DNA of 64,000 nucleotides from an uncultured Gemmatimonadota bacterium (GTDB taxonomy: Bacteria; Gemmatimonadota; Gemmatimonadetes; Palauibacterales; Palauibacteraceae). The notes beneath the pieces were generated by a model. It was not told the DNA's origin. It searched no databases and saw only the letters and a program-made list of their open reading frames with translations. A program made the translations under genes and the position numbers. Positions 51,063 through 59,090 of the stretch are shown one piece after another. Each line of letters opens with the position of its first letter. The first letter of the stretch is position 1. The DNA is taken from contig CAJWLK010000012.1 in the NCBI GenBank assembly GCA_913043255.1, positions 1-64,000 of the forward strand, given 5' to 3'.

Positions 51063-51905
51063 TCAAACCCTAAGAGAGGCCAGGTATTCGAAACTGGTTC
51101 GCACGGATTCGAGTGCGTCATCCGGCGTATCATGCTCTACAAAATAATGTGCTAGGCCCGCCGTTTCGGCGTGCCTGAAAATTTCGGCGAAATCGATGAC
51201 GCCATTGCCGACATCAACCATTTTTCCGTCTCTCGTTCGGTCTTTGACGTGACAAAGCTCGAAGCGACCAGGATATCGCGTAAAGTAGTCAAGCGGGTCT
51301 GCACCACCGTGCACCATCCAGTAGAGGTCAACTTCGAAGGTGACCAGATCTGGGTCAGTGCCATCGATGAGGACATCGAGTGGTACCACACCCTCTATTG
51401 CACGAAGTTCAAAGTCGTGATTGTGGTATGCGAACCGAAGCCCCGCCTCATGACATGCCTCCCCGAATCTGTTCATCTCTCCTGCTAGCCGTTGATATCC
51501 ATCGATGTCTGGGCGATCGACTGCTGCCAAGAACGGAAGAACGAGGTGTCGGTGGCCGATAATCGTGGCGGCCTCGATAGCTGGTTCGAGGTTCTGGCGG
51601 AACTCTTCGAGCGAAAGGTGTATGGCAGGTGCCACGAGATTTTCTGCTTCGAGCGTCATGCGGATCTCCTGCGGCGATCGGCCGAAGTACCCGGCAAACT
51701 CGACCTCTCGGTACCCGACGCGTGCTACATGGGCAAGCGTTTCTTCGACATTGCTAGCCATTAGAGATCGAACGGTGTAGAGCTGGAGGCCCCAGCGATC
51801 TATAGCCGAGAACCTTGGAGTTAGCGCGGGGAGTGGGATAGGGCCACCATACGTCAATAACGTAGCGGCTCCCAGTGATCTCTGAACGAAGTGGCGTCGA
51901 TCCAT
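51063..51905 (-). CDS. Tat-signal sugar phosphate isomerase/epimerase-like TIM barrel
   Basis: A 280-residue protein. ATG 51905 begins MDRRHFVQRSLGAATLLTYGG, a Tat signal; a TTG nine bases earlier is an alternative. WGLQLYTVRSLMASNVEETLAHVARVGYREVEFAGYFG and LRFAYHNHDFE, EVDLYWMVHGGADPLDYFTRYPGRFELCHVKD match the AP-endonuclease-2/xylose isomerase-like fold with metal-binding residues kept. Despite the family name, exported members work on sugars or keto-glycosides rather than sugar phosphates. Divergent from the subunit-3/GMC operon, 47 bases between the starts. Confidence 0.87.
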   Translation of the reverse strand: MDRRHFVQRSLGAATLLTYGGPIPLPALTPRFSAIDRWGLQLYTVRSLMASNVEETLAHVARVGYREVEFAGYFGRSPQEIRMTLEAENLVAPAIHLSLEEFRQNLEPAIEAATIIGHRHLVLPFLAAVDRPDIDGYQRLAGEMNRFGEACHEAGLRFAYHNHDFELRAIEGVVPLDVLIDGTDPDLVTFEVDLYWMVHGGADPLDYFTRYPGRFELCHVKDRTRDGKMVDVGNGVIDFAEIFRHAETAGLAHYFVEHDTPDDALESVRTSFEYLASLRV

Positions 51906-51952
51906 GTTATACAATATGAGTGTCTAGTGTGAGTTCGTCGATCGGAGGAGTA

Positions 51953-52549
51953 ATGAAACGAAGACGTGCATTACAAATTCTCGGGACAGCTGCTGGGGCT
52001 CCCTTAGTCATCCCGCGCGCTGGATTTGCGGAAATTGTGGAATGGGCTCGTGATGTTCGCGCAGGCATGGATTCGGTTGGTGACCGCCAGGAGCGCACTC
52101 TGACGGAAGCTCAGAATCGCCTAGTTACTGCGATTGCAGAGGTGATCATTCCACAAACCGATACTCCAGGGGCTAAAGTGGCCGGGATCGACGAGTTCAT
52201 TGATGTGATCGTCACCGGTTGGCTGGACGAAGATGAAAAAAACCGATTTCTCGACGGAATTGATACGGTCGATGCGCTAAGTAACAACAAGTATGGGAGA
52301 AATTTCACAGATTGTTCCACCGAAGAAAAGATGGCGATCGTCGCCAAGTTAGACACCGAACTTGATGAATTGCGCCGAGATCCCACTTTCGACGAAACTG
52401 CGCACTTTTTCTATGACATGAAGCGTTTCACCTTGGCCGGATATTTCACCTCTGAGACAGGCCTCAGAACACTTGGATATCGGATCGTTCCAGGTGCTTT
52501 TGAGGGTTGTGTGCTCCTTGATCAGTATGGGGTGGGAGGTGGCCGATGA
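51953..52549 (+). CDS. Gluconate 2-dehydrogenase subunit 3-like, Tat-exported small subunit
   Basis: A 198-residue protein. GGAGGAG precedes ATG 51953, which begins KRRRALQILGTAAGAPLVIPRAG, a Tat signal. TLTEAQNRLVTAIAEVIIPQTDTPGAKVAGIDEFIDVIVTGWL and FFYDMKRFTLAGYFTSETG are typical of the gluconate 2-dehydrogenase subunit 3 family. The small subunit of GMC-type dehydrogenases helps export its partner through the Tat pathway. The next gene overlaps by four bases and is that partner. Confidence 0.92.
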   Translation: MKRRRALQILGTAAGAPLVIPRAGFAEIVEWARDVRAGMDSVGDRQERTLTEAQNRLVTAIAEVIIPQTDTPGAKVAGIDEFIDVIVTGWLDEDEKNRFLDGIDTVDALSNNKYGRNFTDCSTEEKMAIVAKLDTELDELRRDPTFDETAHFFYDMKRFTLAGYFTSETGLRTLGYRIVPGAFEGCVLLDQYGVGGGR

Positions 52550-54249
52550 CCGCCCCCTACATCCGCAGTCAGGAAGAATATGATGCTATCGTCGTGGGCT
52601 CGGGGATCACCGGTGGCTGGGCCGCGAAAGAACTCACTGAGGCTGGCCTACGCACCCTTGTGTTAGAGGCCGGACCAATGGTCATTCCCGAGCGTGATTA
52701 TGTAGAACACGTGCCACCCTACCGAATGCCTTACCGTGGGTGGAACGATCGCAAGGCGCTCGAGGAAGAACAGCCCGTCCAGAAGGAGTGTTATGCCTGC
52801 GATGAGATGGCACGGAAGTTTTTTGTAAACGACATTGATAATCCCTATACAACTGAACCTGATGCACCATTTCTGTGGATCCGTGGCCGCCAGGTTGGTG
52901 GGCGTTCGATCATGTGGGCGCGGCAGTCCTATCGTTTGAGTGATCTCGATTTTGAGGCGAATGCTCGTGAAGGGATCGCGGTCGACTGGCCAATTCGATA
53001 TGCAGACCTTGCTCCTTGGTACGATCGTGTGGAAGCGTTTGCCGGGATTAGCGGACGGGCTGAGGGTCTGCCGCAACTTCCGGACGGCCAGTTTCTCCCT
53101 CCGATGCCAATGACCTGTGTTGAAGAGGAGGTCCGCGATGCGATCGCCAGGAGTTTTGGCGATACACGTCGTATGACGATAGGGCGCACGGCGGTGCTGA
53201 CTCGCGACCATAATGGGCGTAAGGCATGTCATTATTGTGGCCCGTGTCACCGTGGTTGTTCGACCAAGAGCTACTTCAGTTCGCTAAATGCTACCCTGCC
53301 TGCAGCCGAAGCGACTGGCCGAATGACACTGCGACCGAATAGCGTTGTTCATAGTGTTATTTGGAATCCATCCAAGGGTCGAGTGACTGGCGTTCGTGTC
53401 ACCGACCGTGAATCGCGTGAGGAGTTGGAGTTTTCGGGTCGCATCATATTCTTAGGGGCCTCTGCGCTAGAGTCTACCCGGCTCCTCCTTAACTCAAAGT
53501 CTTCCGATTTTCCTGATGGGTTGGCTAACTCGAGCGGTGCTCTGGGTCGCTATCTCATGGACCACGCCATGAGCACTGGAGCAAAGGCCACTTTTCCTGG
53601 CTGGGAAGCGTACAAGTACACGGGAGAACGTCCGAATGGCATATATATCCCCAGGTTCCGCAACGTTACGGAGCCCACTTCAGATTTCCTGCGTGGTTAC
53701 GGCTACCAAGGATGGTCCGCCCGTCGCGGATGGAGTCGGGGACTCGATATGCCGGGGTTTGGGGCTGGGTATAAGGAGAAACTGACCCGGCCCGGCCCAT
53801 GGGAGTTCGAGTTGGGTGCTTGGGGGGAGTGCCTTCCACGGGAGGATAACTACGTTGAGTTAGACCCGGAGCAAACTGATGCCTGGGGGATTCCAACTCT
53901 ACGGATTCACTGTACTTGGGGCGAAAATGAACGGATCATGATGCAAGACGCTGCGGAGCGGGCGGCGGAAATGCTTGATGCTGGGGGTGGACGCGACATT
54001 GAGCTGGCGACCGATCTAACAGCCCCTGGGCTTTGCATCCACGAGATGGGGACTGCTCGTATGGGTCGCGATCGTACGACATCTGTTCTGAATGGTTTCA
54101 ATCAGTCTTGGGATGTGCCCAACCTGTTTGTCATCGATGGAGCTGCAATGACTTCATCCGCGTGTCAGAATCCATCTCTGACTTATATGGCTCTTACAGC
54201 CCGAGCCTGTGCGTACGCTGTGGAGGCAGGGGCTCGGGGCGAACTATAA
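52546..54249 (+). CDS. GMC-family FAD-dependent sugar dehydrogenase, large subunit
   Basis: A 567-residue GMC oxidoreductase with FAD motif YDAIVVGSGITGGWAAKELTEAGL at residues 11-34, a Cys-rich segment ACHYCGPCHRGCSTKSYFSSL as in gluconate and glycoside dehydrogenases, and C-terminal GLCIHEMGTARMG and NPSLTYMALTARACAYAVE with active-site His/Asn. It has no signal of its own and would be carried out by the Tat-signal small subunit. Substrates of relatives are gluconate, fructose, sorbitol or the C3 of glycosides. Neighbouring exported isomerases favour a keto-sugar or keto-glycoside route, by inference. Confidence 0.93.
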   Translation: MTAPYIRSQEEYDAIVVGSGITGGWAAKELTEAGLRTLVLEAGPMVIPERDYVEHVPPYRMPYRGWNDRKALEEEQPVQKECYACDEMARKFFVNDIDNPYTTEPDAPFLWIRGRQVGGRSIMWARQSYRLSDLDFEANAREGIAVDWPIRYADLAPWYDRVEAFAGISGRAEGLPQLPDGQFLPPMPMTCVEEEVRDAIARSFGDTRRMTIGRTAVLTRDHNGRKACHYCGPCHRGCSTKSYFSSLNATLPAAEATGRMTLRPNSVVHSVIWNPSKGRVTGVRVTDRESREELEFSGRIIFLGASALESTRLLLNSKSSDFPDGLANSSGALGRYLMDHAMSTGAKATFPGWEAYKYTGERPNGIYIPRFRNVTEPTSDFLRGYGYQGWSARRGWSRGLDMPGFGAGYKEKLTRPGPWEFELGAWGECLPREDNYVELDPEQTDAWGIPTLRIHCTWGENERIMMQDAAERAAEMLDAGGGRDIELATDLTAPGLCIHEMGTARMGRDRTTSVLNGFNQSWDVPNLFVIDGAAMTSSACQNPSLTYMALTARACAYAVEAGARGEL

Positions 54250-54262
54250 GGTGCCGTTTAAC

Positions 54263-55594
54263 TTAAACTTCGGCGGCTAAGGCGTCTGCAACCTGTCCCA
54301 TTTCTTCCATTGTATTATAGACATGAGGGCATAGTCGGAACCCGGGGAAGGCTGCTCCGGTCCTGAAGAGGTTGCAGCTGATTCCGTGCTTTGTATAGAG
54401 GCGTTCATAAGCGTCACTGTAATCATCGGTATCACTGCCCGGATTCACGATGACGACCCCGCAACTTCGTCCTGGTACATCAGAAGTGTGGAATCTCGCA
54501 CCAGGCAAACGTGTACGGAGTTCCTTCTTGAGGGCTGTTGCTAAGGCGCGTATTCGTGCCTCTACCGCAGCAGGACCAATCGCCTCGTGGAACTCGACCG
54601 TTTTTCCTACTGCTGCGACAGCAGCGTCGTCTCGTTGTCCGTAGTTGTCGAATTTGCTTGCCGTGCCGCTCGCTAAAGCACCTTCCCATCCCGGCGCGAC
54701 GATGCTAGGCCATAGCTCATCCACCAGATCTGCTCGAATATAAAGGACGCCGGCCTCCTTGGGTCCACAGAACCACTTGTGTGCGCTCCCTGTATATGAG
54801 TCGCAGCCCATAGCATGAAGATCGATATTGATGGCCCCAAAACTCTGTGCTCCATCTACATGTGCGTGGATGCCGCGCTCACGTGCGATCGAACACAAAC
54901 GTTTTGCTGGTAGCTGGACACCCGAGATGTTTGAGACGTGCGTGAAGGCAAGCACACGTGTTCGATTGGTGATAGCCTGTTCAAACGGGGCAACTAGTTC
55001 ATCTGCAGTTTCAGGAGCTGGTGGTGTCGAAACATGAATGACCTTGTAGCCCCATCTCTCTGCCCGTACCTCCCACGCGACATTATTTGTTGGGTGATTC
55101 TGATCCCAAAGAATCACTTCGTCGCCTTCGCGTAGGTCAAGTCCATTGATCACGGTATTGTTAGACTCGGATGTGTTGCGGGTAATTGCGATTTCGTCAC
55201 TTGAGGCACCGAGAAGCCTTCCCAATGCCTCGCGTGATTTTACACCTAATTGGGAAAACTTTGCCCTGTTTTGGAAAGAAGCGTCTTGGTCAATGTCCCT
55301 TGTGTACTGGAAGACGGTTTCCTGGACTGCATACGGAGAGGGACAAAGGTTGGCCGCGTTCATGAGTGTGAAATTGGGAGCCAGCGGAAATTGTTGCTTA
55401 ACCAAATGCCAAAAATCTTCGTCTGTCGCGATTCTATTCCGACTAATGTTAGCCAGATCTGTAAGAGCGATCCCCTTTTGTTCTGAGCTATGGGCCCAGG
55501 CTGGAGTCGCGACGGCCGCAACAGCAGCGCCAGCAGCAGCACTCTTTAGAAAATGACGACGACTTGGGGTGCTTCCAGTATTTTTTTGTGACAT
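54263..55594 (-). CDS. Tat-exported class V aminotransferase (isopenicillin N epimerase-like)
   Basis: A 443-residue PLP enzyme. ATG 55594 begins SQKNTGSTPSRRHFLKSAAAGAAV, a clear Tat signal; the longer frame to 55657 is not protein-like. AITRNTSESNNTVINGLDL, VILWDQNHPTNNVAWEVRA, HVDGAQSFGAINIDL and the PLP-Lys segment SYTGSAHKWFCGPKEAGVLYI (residues near 265) follow the class V order. Tat export allows folding with PLP in the cytoplasm before secretion. Relatives include epimerases, lyases and ergothioneine- or cysteine-desulfurase-like enzymes; the reaction is not clear. Convergent with the GMC gene, 13 bases apart. Confidence 0.88.
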   Translation of the reverse strand: MSQKNTGSTPSRRHFLKSAAAGAAVAAVATPAWAHSSEQKGIALTDLANISRNRIATDEDFWHLVKQQFPLAPNFTLMNAANLCPSPYAVQETVFQYTRDIDQDASFQNRAKFSQLGVKSREALGRLLGASSDEIAITRNTSESNNTVINGLDLREGDEVILWDQNHPTNNVAWEVRAERWGYKVIHVSTPPAPETADELVAPFEQAITNRTRVLAFTHVSNISGVQLPAKRLCSIARERGIHAHVDGAQSFGAINIDLHAMGCDSYTGSAHKWFCGPKEAGVLYIRADLVDELWPSIVAPGWEGALASGTASKFDNYGQRDDAAVAAVGKTVEFHEAIGPAAVEARIRALATALKKELRTRLPGARFHTSDVPGRSCGVVIVNPGSDTDDYSDAYERLYTKHGISCNLFRTGAAFPGFRLCPHVYNTMEEMGQVADALAAEV

Positions 55595-55845
55595 AGTATC
55601 ACTCGTCAGTGACAGTATTAGATGCCGCCCATCAACCCGCTCGCACAATTCTACCATGCGAGTCCCCGTGAACTTTTAACCTGTCAAAAAGGTACGCACC
55701 TTGCCCCGGTTAGGCACGACGCATCTAAGAACTGCCAGCCTAATTGTCTTCTTATACCTTCAAATTACTGGAAGTGGTTCCTTGTCAGAACCATGATGAT
55801 TCTAGACGGTGGTGTCTTTTCTCCGGCGCTTAAAATCCACTAAAG

Positions 55846-58800
55846 CTAAAAAGGCGTCTCGGCGAAAACTTCGGAAAGATTTGAGATGAGCAAATCACCA
55901 TCCGACTCAGAGAAGGTGAGGGGTGGTTTGAACTTGATCACATTGTGATCGGGCCCGTCCGTGCTCAGGAGAATGCCACGCTCACGCATCTTCTGAACGA
56001 CACTGTCGGCGAGAGACGCGTCGGGCTCAATTTCATCATCTACACGGACAAACTCGATCCCGAGAAATAATCCGCGACCGCGTACGTCACCAACCCATGG
56101 ATATCGTGCGCCAAGTGTGGCCAGGTCATCTAACAGTCGTGTTCCAACTCGGGCTGCGTTCTCCCGAAGCCCCTCTTCCTCAATAACATTAAGCACGGTT
56201 TCTCCAATGGCACAGGAAACCGGGTTGCCCGCAAACGTGTTGAAGTACTCCATGCCATTATCGAAAGAGTCGGCGATTTCTCGCGTCGTTATTACGGCAC
56301 CTAGAGGGTGTCCATTCCCGATGGGTTTACCAAGGGTCACGATGTCGGGTACGACTCCTTGTTCTTCAAATGCCCACCAATCGGAGCCAACCCGACCGAA
56401 TCCAACTTGAACTTCGTCGGCTACACACACGGATCCCTGAGCACGAGCCGCCTCGTATGTTTTGCGAAGATATCCTTCAGGAAGCGGGATCTGACCGCCA
56501 CAACTCAGCAGCGATTCATGAAAAAAAGCGGCGGCTCCCGGGGGTTGATTGCCAAACCAGGTCGGCTCCGATTCAAGTGCTTCAACTGCCTGACGAACTT
56601 CTGCAGCGTAGAGAGGGGCCACCTCTTCTTCCTTGCCGCGATGCTGACCTCGATAACAGTCAGGCATTGCGGCTACCCGAACCCAGGGACGGAGCCCTTT
56701 ACCGCCAGGCCCATTGAACTTGTAAGGGCTAAGGTTGATAACGGAGCTTGAATTTCCATGATAGGCCCCGTCTAAAACGACCGCGCCAACCTTGCCTGTA
56801 TGCGTCCGAGCCATGCGTAGGGCTAGCTCGTTGGCCTCAGTCCCAGAACAAACGAGAAAACACACCTCGAGGGGTTTCGGGAAAAGTGAAGTGAGTCGTG
56901 CACTGTACCTAAGGATGTTCTCGTGCAGATAGCGAGTATTTGTGTTGAGTGTTCCCATTTGCTTTGCCGCGGCCTGCATTACTCGCGGATGGGAATGACC
57001 CACGTGCGCTACGTTGTTTACGCAATCAAGGTATGGTTGTGCATCGATATCGAACAAAACTGTCCCACGACCGCGTACGATGTGAAGTGGCTTTGCGTAG
57101 GAAAGGCTTAAAGATGGTCCTAAGGTAAGTTCTCGATCTTCCAGAAGTGCTGAAGTCTGTCGCGGTCGCTCAGCGGTTGTTTTAGCCGGAATTCCAAGCA
57201 GGCAATTCGGGTTTGGACTGATTGCGATCCATGTTTCCCGCTGGCTTGGTAGTGCAACCCCTGGAAACGTACCCTCATACCCTAAGCGATCTAGTAAAAC
57301 CTGAAAATGTAGATGCGGTGCCCAATCACCATTCTGTGGCGGGCTTCCGATCGCTCCAATCACTTCCCCCGCTTCGATTCTCTGATCCACTCGGGTTTTT
57401 TCAAGTGTGTCGGATGTAAGGTGTCCATACAATGTCCAGAAGCGAACCGGCCCACTCTCGTCATCAATCTCATGCTCAACGATGACTGTCGGGCCATAGT
57501 CGAGACGTCCCGCATTATCGAGTACGCTACATACACGACCGGCCAGTGGTGATGAAACAGGCGTACCCGCCGGAGCGAATAAATCGATTCCGAGATGAAC
57601 GGTCCTCCATTCGTCCGCGCCATCACTAGGCGAACAAAAAGGCTCATTTCTATAGCACGCTCGCACCTCATCGAATCGACCGATTCCGATGGTTGCCCCA
57701 TGATCTTTTATAAGGCCGGTCACGTGTCGAGAGAACTCTGTGGGGTCGTTGGGATCGAACATGCCAGCATCTTCGCCTGACTCCACACTCAGATCGATCG
57801 TGACGGTTGGGGTATTTCTGGGGTCAGGGTTGAGAATTGCTCCGGCTTCTTTCGATGCCTGTTTTAGGATGGCAACAACTCTCTCGGTGTGAGCACATGG
57901 AGGATATCCGCATGCTTCGCGTAAACGGTAGTGTGCGAGTTCTTCAGACTCGCCGGAAAGTTGTTTGAGGAGATTCCAGGCAGGCCCTTCGCTGATGCGG
58001 AGATAATCGTTGGAAGGGTCCTGTGACGCCCGCACAGCAGATACGGTAACACTAAGTGCGAGGCGGATCCGTGCTAATTCGAACACCACGTCGGCCTCAG
58101 CTTCCGTTAGCATGTACTCTAAAACGTATCCGCGTGCCAGATCACAGAAGGCTGAGATCGGTGAACGCTTATCGAGCCCCGCGTATGCACATGCAACAGC
58201 GAGTTCTGCTACGGTCCACGATCTCAGTGAGTCTCCAAAATCGACAAGGCCGACAACTTTAGGCGTTCCCCGTCCCGAAGGGTCAATTCGGAGATTTTCT
58301 GGGTTCGCATCGTTGTAGATTAGGCTTTCTCGAAGTTCTGGTAACCGTGGTACCACGTGTTCATCATATCGAGCGAGACAACGTTGCAGGAGTTGGCGGC
58401 GATCGTCATTAGTTACGTGGTGTAAATTGTTTTCAATAAGAGTCCGAGCCCCGCGCAGATCCCAAATCATAGCTCGGTCGTTAGTCTGACTCTCCGAAAG
58501 GTTGCGATCCACGATCGCGAGCATTCGGCCTATTTGTCGAAGGAGTTCGGGGCTCTGCTGATAGCCACTTTCCACAGATGTCCCAGGCACTTCTTCAAGC
58601 AAGTGTACGAAATGGTGGCGACCGGCCAGTTTTGTCTCGACAATCTTCGTCTGGTCAGTTGCTGGCAGAAGTTTTGGGAACCGGTAGCATGTTTGGGCGT
58701 CTGCGAGTGTCTCGAGCATGGTGTTCTGTGTCTCGAGCACTGGTAAAGGTTCGAGCGCATTGGACACCTTGAGGAATGTGAGTTCGCCGGAGGTGGCGGT

Positions 58801-58977
58801 CAGTTCGAATACCCGGTCTCGCTCACTCGGAAGTTCTCGTGCAGTGGTGTTCCGGCTCCAGTACACGGCAGCCAAGCGTTCCGCAGCAGTCTTGCCTACC
58901 TTTGGTCGTGCGTCGGCATATGCAACATCGAGAGTTTCCATTGCGCCGAACATCAGACTAGAGTCCGCTGTGGTCAA
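55846..58977 (-). CDS. Three-domain fusion: APH kinase - M23 peptidase-like - class III aminotransferase
   Basis: A 1043-residue cytoplasmic protein. Residues about 30-340 are an APH/choline-kinase-like domain with NDANPENLRID and VDFGDSLRSW; the first motif residue is Asn where His is usual. Residues about 430-600 are a LytM/M23-like domain with HLGIDLFAPAGTPV and PHLHFQV, all zinc ligands kept. Residues about 640-1040 are a class III aminotransferase (CVNNVAHVGHSHPRV, CSGTEANELALRMAR, and TLGKPIGNGHPLGAV with the PLP-Lys). Eukaryotic relatives of the last part (AGXT2L) are phospho-lyases for phosphoethanolamine and phosphohydroxylysine. A coupled kinase and lyase is a reasonable inference, and this triple form is known in other bacteria. 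Confidence 0.88.
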   Translation of the reverse strand: MTTADSSLMFGAMETLDVAYADARPKVGKTAAERLAAVYWSRNTTARELPSERDRVFELTATSGELTFLKVSNALEPLPVLETQNTMLETLADAQTCYRFPKLLPATDQTKIVETKLAGRHHFVHLLEEVPGTSVESGYQQSPELLRQIGRMLAIVDRNLSESQTNDRAMIWDLRGARTLIENNLHHVTNDDRRQLLQRCLARYDEHVVPRLPELRESLIYNDANPENLRIDPSGRGTPKVVGLVDFGDSLRSWTVAELAVACAYAGLDKRSPISAFCDLARGYVLEYMLTEAEADVVFELARIRLALSVTVSAVRASQDPSNDYLRISEGPAWNLLKQLSGESEELAHYRLREACGYPPCAHTERVVAILKQASKEAGAILNPDPRNTPTVTIDLSVESGEDAGMFDPNDPTEFSRHVTGLIKDHGATIGIGRFDEVRACYRNEPFCSPSDGADEWRTVHLGIDLFAPAGTPVSSPLAGRVCSVLDNAGRLDYGPTVIVEHEIDDESGPVRFWTLYGHLTSDTLEKTRVDQRIEAGEVIGAIGSPPQNGDWAPHLHFQVLLDRLGYEGTFPGVALPSQRETWIAISPNPNCLLGIPAKTTAERPRQTSALLEDRELTLGPSLSLSYAKPLHIVRGRGTVLFDIDAQPYLDCVNNVAHVGHSHPRVMQAAAKQMGTLNTNTRYLHENILRYSARLTSLFPKPLEVCFLVCSGTEANELALRMARTHTGKVGAVVLDGAYHGNSSSVINLSPYKFNGPGGKGLRPWVRVAAMPDCYRGQHRGKEEEVAPLYAAEVRQAVEALESEPTWFGNQPPGAAAFFHESLLSCGGQIPLPEGYLRKTYEAARAQGSVCVADEVQVGFGRVGSDWWAFEEQGVVPDIVTLGKPIGNGHPLGAVITTREIADSFDNGMEYFNTFAGNPVSCAIGETVLNVIEEEGLRENAARVGTRLLDDLATLGARYPWVGDVRGRGLFLGIEFVRVDDEIEPDASLADSVVQKMRERGILLSTDGPDHNVIKFKPPLTFSESDGDLLISNLSEVFAETPF

Positions 58978-59090
58978 CCGGCGACCGTCTATAGAAGCAT
59001 TTCGATCAGGGTCATCTTGCGCAGGATAACTGAGCTTCAGACTATGGCGTAGTTGTTATTTCATCCGCGCAATCAAGTTGGAGCCTCACC

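Noticed and set aside
55622-55843. Plus-strand ORF of 73 codons in the gap between the aminotransferase and the triple fusion
   Set aside because: No ribosome binding site, no family resemblance and a composition typical of non-coding DNA. I see nothing else in this 251-base gap.
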